From NCBI GenBank assembly GCA_026724425.1, contig JAIUCV010000279.1:434001-498000 (forward strand): DNA of 64,000 bases. The letters run 5' to 3'. A program made the translations under genes and the position numbers. Shown here one piece after another: positions 22,654-33,330 of the stretch. The stretch comes from Erythrophleum ivorense. Lineage: Eukaryota; Streptophyta; Magnoliopsida; Fabales; Fabaceae. How positions within the stretch are numbered: the stretch's first letter is position 1; each line of letters opens with the position of its first letter. The notes beneath the pieces were generated by a model. That model was not told the origin of the DNA and searched no databases. It saw only the letters and a program-made list of their open reading frames with translations.

Positions 22654-24649
22654 TAACGTAAGAGATAATATAATGTGCAAATATTAATAAAATTAAAAAT
22701 AAAACTGAATAAAGGTAAGCAATAGATAGTCTAATATCATATTTAGTATCTTATATGAAGGTAATCTCTTTATTTTTCATTTTGTACAATGTTTATTATA
22801 CTTTATATTTATTATTCAATAGTTTTTATCTTTTTTATTTTTTAAATAAGAGTATAATAGTTATTTGTCATCCATAAAATTATTTTTTTCATTTTTTTAT
22901 ATTTCTTTTTATTTTATATATCAAATAAGATATAAATTTATTTACAACTACGATAATTCCAAACTTTGTTACAATTTTCTATTGATAAATCCTTCAATTC
23001 ATCTTCTCATTCTCATCTAAATAGTGGGGGAAAAAAAAGTGTTAGAAATAGTTGCAATTGAAAGATATGATGAGAAAGAGATAAGGTTCATAACATAAAC
23101 TTCACATGAACCAATCCAAAAGCAATGAACACCATCAACATCCAAATCCTCGTCATCTTATGCTTTTCATACAAATATTTATTTTCCCTTTTTCGTATTG
23201 GAATCTGAGCATTATGTCTCTCCATTTATGTGATTAAGTTGCATGTACACTTTATAAAACAAGATTATTTAATCATTTATATGCTTTCGTTTCTTATATA
23301 AGAAGGAGGGAAAAAACAAACGAAAAAAAAAAACCTCTTGATTCTCTTTAGCTTTTGGCCTTTAAGTTTAACCCAAGAGACCTTAATATTTTAATTTTTT
23401 TGGTGAATGGACTTTATAATTTTGCAAGAATTTCTAGGAAAAGCAGAGTATTTCTAATTAGACTCTTGAGATGGATGAAATCCTACCATGGGATTATTAA
23501 AACTGGAAGGGCCTAAGTTGATCGTGGAAAATATATTAGGTCTGAATATGTCTCAAATCATATATTTAATTTGGGACATGAGGTTTGGTAAAGTTTGTGA
23601 AAGGACAAATTTTGAATAAGTACGAGAATCTATATTTTGATTTATATTGAGAAGTTATGGTAGTAATTTTTGAAAAACAAATATTAAGCAACAAAAATAA
23701 AGAAAATTGTATTAACCCATTTTTATATTTACTTTCAATTGTATGGTCTTCCCAAATATATAAAAGAATCACAATCGACTCCATGATTTATTAATAGAAA
23801 AAACTGACTTACATTTTTTATCTGATTTTTTAATTAAAATATAAAAAATGTATCATTTTTAAATTAAATAATATATTTATTATGTTATTATTAAAAAATT
23901 ATACACTTATCATATTTCAATTAAAAAATTCAATAATAAAAATATAAAAAATTACATTTAAATATAATCCTTTATTAATTCCATTGCAATAACACCTTAC
24001 CGTTTAAATCTGAAATTAAATCTAAGTTAAACACATGTATTGCACAAGCCTCTCCCCCATGTGAAAAGTCTTTTAATAGGTCTGAGATTAGAGAGAGGAT
24101 GGGAATTAAAATGAGTGAACTGATTAAAAAAAAAAATTGTGATATTATATAGTAAAAAAAAAAGGCATGTGCAACAAACGCATATTCAACTCATTTAAAT
24201 TTAACGTTTGATTTAAATAGCTGGGGTTTATTGTAATGGAACTAATAAATCAATAGATTAATTGTAATTTTTTGGTAAAGTGAATGAAATATTATAATTG
24301 AAGATAAGAATTAAAGTGAATAACTCCAACTTTTCCTTGAAATATATTATGATACACTTATATGTGTGCTAGCTTTACGGTGGAATTGAATCCGTTTGGA
24401 TGAGACTCTTGAAAAACCCTCCTTTGAATATCAGTTTCAAAAACTACGAGAGGGTCAAGGACGGAAAGCAGCCATGAAAAAAGTGAAAGAAAATTTGATG
24501 TTCGGATTGAGAGTACTAATTATGGAAAGCTAGAAAAGTATTATCTTTTGTAAATAAAACGGTCCAATGTTCCATTTTACTCAAAGCCAGAACCATTATA
24601 AATTTAATAATTCTCCAAGTTTTTGGCTTTTCTTTCCCAAGTTCATATT

Positions 24650-24930
24650 AGCTTTTATTCTTCAAATAAATTCTAATCAATTCATGAATTTTATTAAAAT
24701 TATACTAACTTCTCCTGAATAAAAAATTATCTTATGTTTTAGTTCAATTTTAAATTGTTTAATCAAAATATTCTTTATTTAAATTTTTTTAGTAAAAAAT
24801 TATATATTTAGGTAACTAAAGTATATTTAATGGAAGGTACTTTAGTTAAAAAATTTAAAATTAAACTAAAGTTTATGATAATTTATTATTTTAAAAATAA
24901 GAACATTTATATAATTTCAACTCCATATAA
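24650..24930. repeat. AT-rich repeat related to 26590-26890
   Basis: Shares with 26590-26890 the ordered blocks AATTTTAAATTRTTT-ATCAAAATAT, TAxTAAAAAATAT, and then a rough reverse complement of the opening block, so each is itself partly palindromic. This fits two copies of one fold-back element. Boundaries are approximate. Confidence 0.4.
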
Positions 24931-26589
24931 TTTACTTTGAATATGCTGTAATACAAGTTAGAAATTCAAAAAAGTAATCGCCTTTTGCCCCCCCCCCCCC
25001 CAAAAAAAAAGCCTCTCCTAATGTTCCCTTGGAAAGATCATTAAAAACAAAGAATATTGATAAACATTCGCTAAAAAAAATAACGATTTAGCGAAAAAAA
25101 ACTCATGCTCTCGTTATTCCCGTGTTAATTAAAAAGAGAATAAAAATCTCTCACCAATTTCATTTATTAGAAAACTAAATTATTAGCAAACGCATTTTTT
25201 TTTCCTATATGGCGACCAACATAGACCGATATCTTGTCAATATTCATTTACTAACTCTCTCTCTCTCTTAATGATTTAACGTTTAGAAATTATTATATGA
25301 TATGAAAGGAATAATGAATAATGAGTTATTTATATAATTAACTTTTCAAAAAAAAATCTTATTTTTTATTTTTCCTGCTTCATTTATTTAAATACAAAAG
25401 CTAGTAACGTAAGACTCTAATCCAATATAAAAACTAGATATGGGTTTTATACAGTTGTATGAGACTGTCAGTTGTATAAAACTACATCTAATTCAAAATT
25501 TAAAAAGGATGTAAGAAAAAAATTTTTAAAAAAAATCTATGAAGAGATTTATTACAATAATATACAATAATAAATAATATTAAAAATTCAACTTATATAT
25601 ATATAAATGGATTATATCAATTAAAAATATCATAAAATTATAAGAGAAAGTCCATCACAATGATGATATATTCATTTCCTATCAAAATCTAGAGTAACCT
25701 ATAATTAGTACAATTTACACTTAAAGATATGATAAGGCAAAATAAAATAAGAAAAATTTTCACTTTCTAAAGTAAATCTTTTTTCCTTTCCCTTCTCTAA
25801 AGCTGAAATATGAAAACATAAAATAATGTTGATAAAAAAATATAATGAAATTATCTCAAATTATTGTTTGAGATTGAGCATAACATTAATGTAGCTATCT
25901 TTGCTTAGGTTATAAAAAGGAAAAAATAAAAAAATAAAAGAGACTTGCTCTCAATAGTATAGACATGCAGTGTTGTTAGAATCGGATTAGATCGGTCGAT
26001 TTAACCAAAAAATCAATGAGATGATCCTTTATCAAATTTGGAAGGAAGCTTTGAACTAGAATGCCAAAGAACCAATCAAAATTAATCAAAAATTGGGTTA
26101 AATCAAGCAATTTTAGGCATGAACCAAACACTAAATAACCTATTGAATAAGTCAAAGTCAATTTATCTTAAGAAAATGACAAAACTATCCGTAGCAAGCT
26201 CGAACCATGTATCCAAAAAAACTAATTTGTTAATATGCTATCAAATTTTATATAAATATAACTATAATTATTATATATTAATAATAAATTTTAAATTTTA
26301 ATATATTAAAATTATATTAAATATATTTTTAAATTAATTAATTATCAATTTAAAATTTAAACTATTTAATAACAACTTTTTAACTATTTTAATATTTGAA
26401 ATTTGTTGGTATTTATTTTTTATATTAAAATTTTTATGTACATATTTAATTATTATTAATTTGATCACGGTTTAACTATGATTATACCAATAAATTATAA
26501 AATAATACATCCATCGATTCAATAATTAGTCCGTTTTTTAAAACATTATTGGTGCATACCACATACTAAAAATTTTAGTTAAAATAATT

Positions 26590-26890
26590 TAAAAAGTATA
26601 GATTTTATTAAATTTTATTCAAAATAATATAAATTTCTATTTTATTTTTTAAAATATACACATTTTTTTAAAAAGTTACTTTATTTTTTAGTCTAATTTT
26701 AAATTATTTTGATCAAAATATCCTCTATTTTAAAATTTTTAATAAAAAATATGCATTTAAGTTAATAAAGAGTATTTTAATAAAAATTTTAAAATTAGAT
26801 TAAAATATAGAATAAATTTGTATTTTAATATATTTTAAAAATAAAAAATATATAATTTTAATAAAATTCATAAAAATTTATTTATTTTAC
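26590..26890. repeat. AT-rich repeat related to 24650-24930
   Basis: Second copy of the block described at 24650-24930. Its left part contains GATTTTATTAAATTTTATTC, and near its right end ATTTTAATAAAATTCATAAA reads as a near-complement. Confidence 0.4.
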
Positions 26891-27441
26891 TTTAAAAAAA
26901 TTCAATGATCAAAGGAGAGAAAAATAAGGAAATAAAAAAAAGAAGAAAATGTGTGGCAATTTACTTCACGCGTTAAGATTCGTTAGAATTTTTTTATAAA
27001 AAGTTGTTATAAAATTGAAAGAAAAATAAACATAAAAATAAAAATATATATAAAATTTACTTTTTTTTTGGGGTCTCTTTTAACGTGTATATTCTTCTAG
27101 CAGCACCAGTTCAGAGAATTTTCAACCACTTTTTTTTTTTCAAAATTTACAAAAATTTTATAGTAAAAAATTTCAATTAAAGACTTGAAGTTGAGAAAAG
27201 TAACAATCTAAAATTTTTTTGCCTCTTCTTACACCTTATTCATCTTAACGTTACAACTTAAATCTAAATATTCCCAAAAATTAAAACCACATCTTTCCCA
27301 AAATAAACATAACGTCCTTAACCGAAAGTTTTCCTAATAAAATACCCTAGAGAAAGGGCACTTCTCGACGCGATTCCAGATAAGATCACCGTTGACTAGT
27401 CCGGCCTACGACCTTTCAGTTCAGACCAATCCCCACCTTCC

Positions 27442-27619
27442 ATGAACCCTCGTCCCTCCCGTTGATGACGCCTCTGAAGTCTTCCTTTCCCATACTCCCC
27501 AGTCAACCCCTTCCTTTACTCTTACTCTCTCTCTCTCTCTCACTTCCTCCATTTCTTCAAAATATCTCCAACTTCCCCCCTCCTTCAGATCAAATCACCT
27601 TCTCTTCTCTTCCTCCCCT
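27442..27619 (+). promoter_or_regulatory. Leader of the receptor-like kinase with upstream reading frames and CT-rich tract
   Basis: Upstream of the kinase ATG the DNA is pyrimidine-rich, with a CT run at 27525-27542, a common feature of plant 5' leaders. A seven-codon frame (ATG at 27442, stop TGA at 27463-27465) shares its last base with the ATG of a second frame (27465-27659). The second frame runs past the kinase start at 27620 in another frame. If the transcript starts upstream of 27442, both would lower kinase translation. The transcription start is unknown and no clear TATA box was found. Confidence 0.4.
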
Positions 27620-28735
27620 ATGGATCACACCTTTGAAGCCGTCCTCGCTGCAACCATAAGCTTCCTCGTCGTCACCCTCTTCTTCGCTGCCATAATCCTC
27701 GCCTGCCAAAGAAACAACAAAACCAATCCACGTCAGCGCCAAGCCCATGTCCGGACCCACAATCAGACCCAACCTGAGCTATCCTCCATCGCCGTCGACG
27801 CCAGCTGGTCCTTTGACCCCTACGTTCAGATCTCCATGGAGGAGATCACCAGGGCCACCAAGAACTTCTCGCCCGACCTCATCATCGGCGACGGCAGCTT
27901 CGGCCTCGTCTACAAGGCGCGTCTCTCCAATGGCCTCGTCGTCGCCATCAAGAAGCTCTCGCCGGACGCCTTCCAGGGCTTTCGTGAATTCAGCGCCGAG
28001 ATGGAAACCCTAGGTAAGCTCCGACACCCCAATATCGTCAAGATTCTCGGGTTTTGGGCTTCTGGTCGTGAGAGAATGTTGGTCTACGAGTTCATCGAGA
28101 GGGGGAACCTCGATCAATGGCTTCACGATCCAACGTATTCGTCCTCTGGATACGACGACGTTTCTATGGCGCGGGTCCCATTGCCATGGGAGAGGAGGGT
28201 GAAGATCATTAGGGGTGTGGCCAATGGACTTTGCTACTTACATGGGCTGGACAAGCCCATTATTCATAGAGACATTAAGGCCAGTAACGTGTTGCTGGAC
28301 TCTGACTTCGAGGCCCATATTGCTGATTTTGGGCTTGCGAGGACGATTGAGACTTCGGACTCCCATGTGTCGACTCAGGTCGCCGGAACTATGGGGTACA
28401 TGCCGCCGGAATATAGAGATGGGGTGAATGTGGCTAATGTGAAGGTGGATGTGTACAGTTTTGGAGTTTTGATGCTGGAAACTGCGACGAGCCAGCGGCC
28501 CAATCTACCGGTGAAATTGGATAACAAGGATATTGGGCTTGTGGAATGGGCCAGGAAAATGGGGGCCAAGAATGCCCAGATGGAAATGGTTGATTCCAAT
28601 ATTGCAAGGGAAGGCATAAGTGAAGATAATGTGAAGGAGTACTTTAGGATTGCCTGTATGTGCACAAGTGAATTACAGAAAGAAAGGCCTGTAATGCCGC
28701 AGGTTGTGGAAATGTTGGAGAAAATACCGGCGTAA
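27620..28735 (+). CDS. Receptor-like serine/threonine kinase with a minimal ectodomain
   Basis: An intronless 371-residue protein. A very short N-terminus (about 8 residues) is followed by one membrane span (about 9-29), a basic stop-transfer stretch (RNNKTNPRQRQ) and a juxtamembrane region. A complete protein kinase domain runs from about 84 to 369. The glycine loop is GDGSFG (90-95), ATP-binding lysine K111 (in VAIKK), helix-C glutamate probably E127, and catalytic loop HRD 216-218 with N223. The DFG motif is at 236-238, the activation-segment end PPE at 262-264, and the C-lobe motif DVYSFGVLMLE starts at 277. All catalytic residues are present and it is an RD kinase. The domain resembles LRR-receptor kinases of the BRI1/PSKR/EMS1 group (FREFSAEMETLGKLRHPNIV), yet no leucine-rich repeats precede it. 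It probably sits in the plasma membrane and signals with a partner receptor. The start is the first ATG before the membrane span; codon use is GC-rich compared with its surroundings. Confidence 0.92.
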   Translation: MDHTFEAVLAATISFLVVTLFFAAIILACQRNNKTNPRQRQAHVRTHNQTQPELSSIAVDASWSFDPYVQISMEEITRATKNFSPDLIIGDGSFGLVYKARLSNGLVVAIKKLSPDAFQGFREFSAEMETLGKLRHPNIVKILGFWASGRERMLVYEFIERGNLDQWLHDPTYSSSGYDDVSMARVPLPWERRVKIIRGVANGLCYLHGLDKPIIHRDIKASNVLLDSDFEAHIADFGLARTIETSDSHVSTQVAGTMGYMPPEYRDGVNVANVKVDVYSFGVLMLETATSQRPNLPVKLDNKDIGLVEWARKMGAKNAQMEMVDSNIAREGISEDNVKEYFRIACMCTSELQKERPVMPQVVEMLEKIPA

Positions 28736-29693
28736 TCTTCGGGGTCCGTTACGTCGTAATTTGCCGGCGGCTTAAAGTTTCCTGGGTCCGGTACGTTATG
28801 ATTCTCCGGCCGTTGAATTGTGGCGGAAGATGGTTAGGTTTGATGAAAGGGTTGTAAATAGCTACTGCAGAAACAAAGATGCAAGTTGAAGTAAGATGAG
28901 TTTTATGCAATTATATGAAATTTAGGTTCGTTAGATGTTAGAAATGCTCAGTAAAAGATGTTTTATTTTATTGCTTTGGATCCAAGAGTTTCAAACGTAA
29001 AGGTTTATCTTTTTGTTGGTTTCTTTTTCCTTTTATTTTTCATTTAGACGTGTAATGGATATATCACGAGAATATTATAATTTAAAGAATTAGGAAATAC
29101 AATATAACATGTTACATATAGAGAAGGTCGCAGTATAACATTTATACAAAATTTTTATAAATATTCTAATCATATAATACTTGAATTCTAAAATTTATAT
29201 ATTTATTATTTATAATATATATATATACTATGTTATTATTAGAAAATTTGATAACAAGAGAATAAAAAACATATGAAAGTTTTTTTTTTTAATTTTTTGT
29301 AGCATTTTAAAGTTATACATTTTTTTTTTATGACAGTGACCTTACCCATAGTCACTTTGGCTGAATGCCAACAACTAAACTTGTGTGATGCGTGCATGAA
29401 GGGTTGTGGACCACATTGTATTCAAACAGTTTGAAACTTCAATTCTTTGGTTTGAGATTGCTTACTTACGACCCAAATAAAACGCGGCTGGTATGAAATA
29501 AGAGGGACGAGAGGGAAATGGAAGATGGCAAAAAGATATTTGTAACCCTAGAATTATAACTCGCTTTTTCTTTAACTTTCATTTCCTTATGCGATTTTAG
29601 GTTTGCTAACTGGATTTTACTCCTAGTTGAATTTAACATATAAAAACGTAATAAAGAATAGAAGCTCTCTTACTTGTATGCATATTAAAGCTA
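28736..29693. other. 3' flank of the kinase gene
   Basis: Contains the likely 3' untranslated region and AT-rich intergenic DNA. No distinct poly-A signal or further gene is supported. Confidence 0.5.
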
Positions 29694-30180
29694 AGGGTTA
29701 ATTAATGATTTAATTTTAAAAGATTAATCTTTTCTCAATTTAATCTTTTCAAAAATAAATTCTTTTAATTTAGTTTCAAAAATGTTTTTCTCAATCAAGA
29801 TAGTCTTTCTATTAGACAAATTTATCCCAATTAATAAACAAAATTCCATACAGTCATTAACTTATGACCTATATTTACTTAGATGGTATTTTTTCCTAAA
29901 ACAACACCGTTTAAGGAAATTTTTCTCCTAAATATGATATCACTTTAACAGTTACCTAACTTTATGAAATTTGTTTTAGGGGAAAAAAATGTTACCTAAT
30001 CAAGGTTAGATCATGAGTTAATGGTTTCATAGGTACCTGTTTATTATTTGCGAGAGGAACCATTCCAGTTGTAGAAAATTTTTTAAAAGACTAAACTGAG
30101 AGATTTTATTTGTAGATGACTAAATTTTTAAAAAAGAGTAATCTCCCATGACTAAATCATTCATTACTTGAAAGTTAACC
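29694..30180. repeat. Fold-back (MITE-like) repeat 1 of 3
   Basis: The left arm begins GGTTAATTAATGATTTAATT. The reverse complement of the right end begins GGTTAACTTTCAAGTAATGA, continuing with a similar TGATTTAGTC and GATTACTCTTTT (left: GATTAATCTTTT). It is non-coding. The arms run roughly 150-200 bp with gaps. Confidence 0.5.
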
Positions 30181-31407
30181 AATCATGGGCTTCCCAAGTT
30201 GTTTCGAGATCTGCTCAGATAGAGCTATTGGTTCATGAATATTAATTTAAATGCTATCTTAGTAGGTTTTATACTGATAGATAACAGGAAGCTGTTTTAG
30301 CCGAATACTTGCACAATATATTGATAATGCATTGATTCGGAGTTTCAAATATAAAAATTAAATAATTAATTTTAAAATCTTTAATATTTGTTATAGAAAA
30401 AAAAATTTAATTGTCAATACATTCTTTCGATTAGAGATTCACTAAAAAATTGATATGACCTTACGGTGAAATTTAATTTAGATAAACCAACTTTTAACCC
30501 TTGTTTTAGAGAGACAAAAGAGACGTGACATAATTCTTTTGAAAAAGAGTCCATAGCTAAATCTCGTATTAAAGTTTCAGGTGTGTGCTTTGGAATTGAT
30601 AATAGAAGACTTCAAAAGAAATTGAACGCAACTTTAATAGAAATTGGATTGAAAATAATAAATAAAGTAATGAAGAAAGCAATAAATAAAAACGATAAAT
30701 GACTGAAATGTAAAATAAATTGTAAAGCAAATTTTGTAGGAAGCGTCTGTATGTGTTGTATATGATATTCCCGTCTCTTCATTTATAGCATCTTTTTTGT
30801 TGGTACATTTTCTACTAAGTCATTCTCTCAATAATGGTTGTTGTGCTCGTTCGTTAACTTAAAAATGGGATTCATATCATTTAAGTGTTCCTAGAAATTG
30901 CTATTATACCAACTCCATCCTTCCTTTTTTATCACTCACTTTGTTTTGTGTGACGTGAGTCGTCAGCTTATGAAGAGGATTTAGTTGGTTTAAGAGTTTG
31001 GCTATCACTTGGTCTCGAGTTAATGCTTTGTATTGACTACTCTTCTCTGGCCTTTGATCAAATTATGTTCGACAATCTCTAGCCATTAGTTGTTAATCAT
31101 AGTCCTATAATTTTTAATGCTAACACCAATATATGTGATCTTATGACTTTAAAGTAAATAAATTATTAAAAATTCATAATATAACAAACAAAGTAAAATG
31201 AAAATAACTAACTAATCTGACAAAAACCAAATATAAGTTTGACATAAATATAATAATATGTATCTATGAGTTTGAAATTGTACTCAACATCACAATTCAA
31301 ATTAAAGAGAAAAAAAAAACAGCTAAAGCATGATAAAATTAGTAAAAAAAATTCAAAACCCAACATTAAAAGCCAAGCATTTTGGTTGGCTACTTTGAAA
31401 AAAAAAA
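30181..31407. other. Intergenic DNA, no supported gene
   Basis: AT-rich sequence without recognisable domains, repeats or RNA genes. Confidence 0.5.
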
Positions 31408-31793
31408 GGCTTAGCTATACTTTTAGCCCCTCTAATTTTATAAAAATTTTAATTTGGTCTCCGTAGTTTTAAAATAGATAATTTTATCTTAATTTTTAAA
31501 GTAAGCCAATTTTTCCTTCTATCTCATTATCATATATCAAATTGAACATCAATTTTAGCAATTTGCTAAATTCGATGTTATTTATTTTCTTAATATCATT
31601 AACTTGCACTTAGATTTGACATCCAAGATAACATATTATTAAATAGGTATTAAATTTTAGATAAATTACAAGACAAAAGAGCAAAACTAGATCATTTTTT
31701 AAAATAAAAGCACAACATTGTTTGTTTTTAAACTAAATAAACCAAATTAAAATATTTATAAAATTAAAAGGACCAAAAATATATTTCAACACC
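31408..31793. repeat. Fold-back (MITE-like) repeat 2 of 3
   Basis: The left arm contains TCTAATTTTATAAAAATTTT followed by AATTTGGTC. The reverse complement of the right arm contains TTTAATTTTATAAATATTTT followed by AATTTGGTT. The outer ends also match in part (TATACTTTTAGCCCC with TATATTTTTGGTCC). Confidence 0.55.
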
Positions 31794-31799
31794 ATCATA

Positions 31800-32010
31800 A
31801 ACATGTTTGATGGTTTTTTTTTCAATCAATCCAATAGTTTTTGTAATACTCAAATCGATTACGAGTTTTCATTGATGTTATTGGTTGTGACTACGAAATT
31901 GGTTTGACCTTCAAATAGGATTCATATAGTGACTCAACCATCAACCTTATTGCCTCCTAATTCAACTGAATTGGTCCAAATTTCAAAACATTGTACTGAA
32001 ATAGGCAAAG
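31800..32010. repeat. Decayed dispersed repeat resembling part of 25972-26560
   Basis: Contains GAATTGGTCCAAATTTCAAA followed by ACATTGTACTGA. This resembles, in reverse complement, the left end at about 25972-26005 (GTGTTGTTAGAATCGG). The match is short and by eye. Confidence 0.3.
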
Positions 32011-32679
32011 CCTATAATTTTTCTGAGTAAACAAATAATCTAGTCGATGAATTTATAGACCCATTCTAACCTTTGGTCTTCAGAATGTGAGTTTGTTCCA
32101 AAAAAATTATTTAATTTGTTGCCAATTTTTGGATAAGCAAAACTTATCATTTAATAACCCAAAAAATAAAAAGAAAGAAAGAAATCAAAACTCAACTCTT
32201 TTGCAAAAAACTTATAGAACCTAAAATCCTTTTCCTAAGTTAAAAGAAAAAACCAAATCGAACAAATTTTATATTAAATTATAATTTCTTCCACCTTATT
32301 ATGAAGATATGAGCCTAAGAGAATCTCTTTCCCTTTCTCATTATTGTTGTCATCAGAAATTGCTCGGAGAGGATTCTACAAGACTTGCTCAACGTCAAAT
32401 ACTGTCAATTGCAGAGTGCTGGAGTAGTTTATGGAAGGCTTAGGATTTGATATTGCATTAATGTAGCTGATAAATACATAAATTAGTCACGATCAATGGT
32501 ACATTTTGGGAATTAGGGTATGGGTTGTGAATAATTTGGAAATTGAAACCTAGGGTTCAAATTACACTCCCCCAAGAGCCATGCGTTTTGTCCCTTCAGT
32601 TACATTACCGCATAAAATTGGCATATAGAAAAACTAACGTGTAATGAATTAGATATTTTTAAGAATTAAGTCTTATATT

Positions 32680-33330
32680 CTAAAAAGATAAAAGTATATT
32701 TTTGATCTCTTAATTTTATTTAAAATTTTATTTTTGTCTTTTAACTTTAATTAGGTCTTATTTAATTCATTAACTTTATTTTAAATTTTATTTGATTCTA
32801 ATTTAATTTTTATAAACTTTATCTTAGGTTTTATTTTCATCTTTTAATTTTACTTGGTTCTAATTTATTCTCTTAACTTTACCTTGTGTTTCACTTCTAT
32901 CTCTTAATTTTATTCTTTTTTAGTTTAACACTTAATTTTCAAAAACTACACAAATATTCTTATTCCTTTCAATTTTTTTTTAATTTGTCTATTGATATCA
33001 GTAAGTTTCATGAAACACAGTAATTTTTATTTGGAGGTTTAATTTTGTTTTATTCTTCCACAAATTAAATTAATTGGTAATAAGATTAAAGAATAAAAGT
33101 AAAACCTAAGATGAGATTAAATAATAAAGTTGGAACCAAACAAAATTAAAGGACAAAATTAAAATTTAAAATAAAGTTAAAGGACAAAATTAGAAACAAA
33201 TAAAATTAAGAAAAGAAATTAAAATCTAAGATGGAGTTAAAAAAATTAAATTAGAACTAAATGAGGTAAAGAGATGAAAATTAAACTTTAAATAAAATTA
33301 AGAGACAAAAGGTGCATTTTTGCCTTCTAA
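32680..33330. repeat. Fold-back repeat 3 of 3, built of tandem ~40-45 bp units
   Basis: The left half (about 32690-32935) consists of degenerate units of the form CTCTTAATTTTATTTAAAAT with TTTATTTTTGTC. The right half (about 33060-33310) consists of the reverse-complement units (AAATAAAATTAAGAGACAAA). The two halves fold on each other over about 250 bp, around a ~120 bp centre. No coding potential. Confidence 0.65.

Larger units (their letters stand above)
22654..27340. other. AT-rich intergenic DNA with decayed repeats
   Basis: No gene is recognised. Contents include a C-then-A homopolymer junction near 24986-25010, a CT run at 25256-25268 and a pair of similar blocks at 24650-24930 and 26590-26890. 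A degenerate inverted repeat at about 25972-26560 has a left end reading TGTTGTTAGAATCGGATTAG. Confidence 0.5.

Noticed and set aside
27747..28665. Extra long frames overlapping the kinase on both strands
   Set aside because: They are shadows of the GC-rich kinase coding sequence; only the 27620 frame has conserved motifs.
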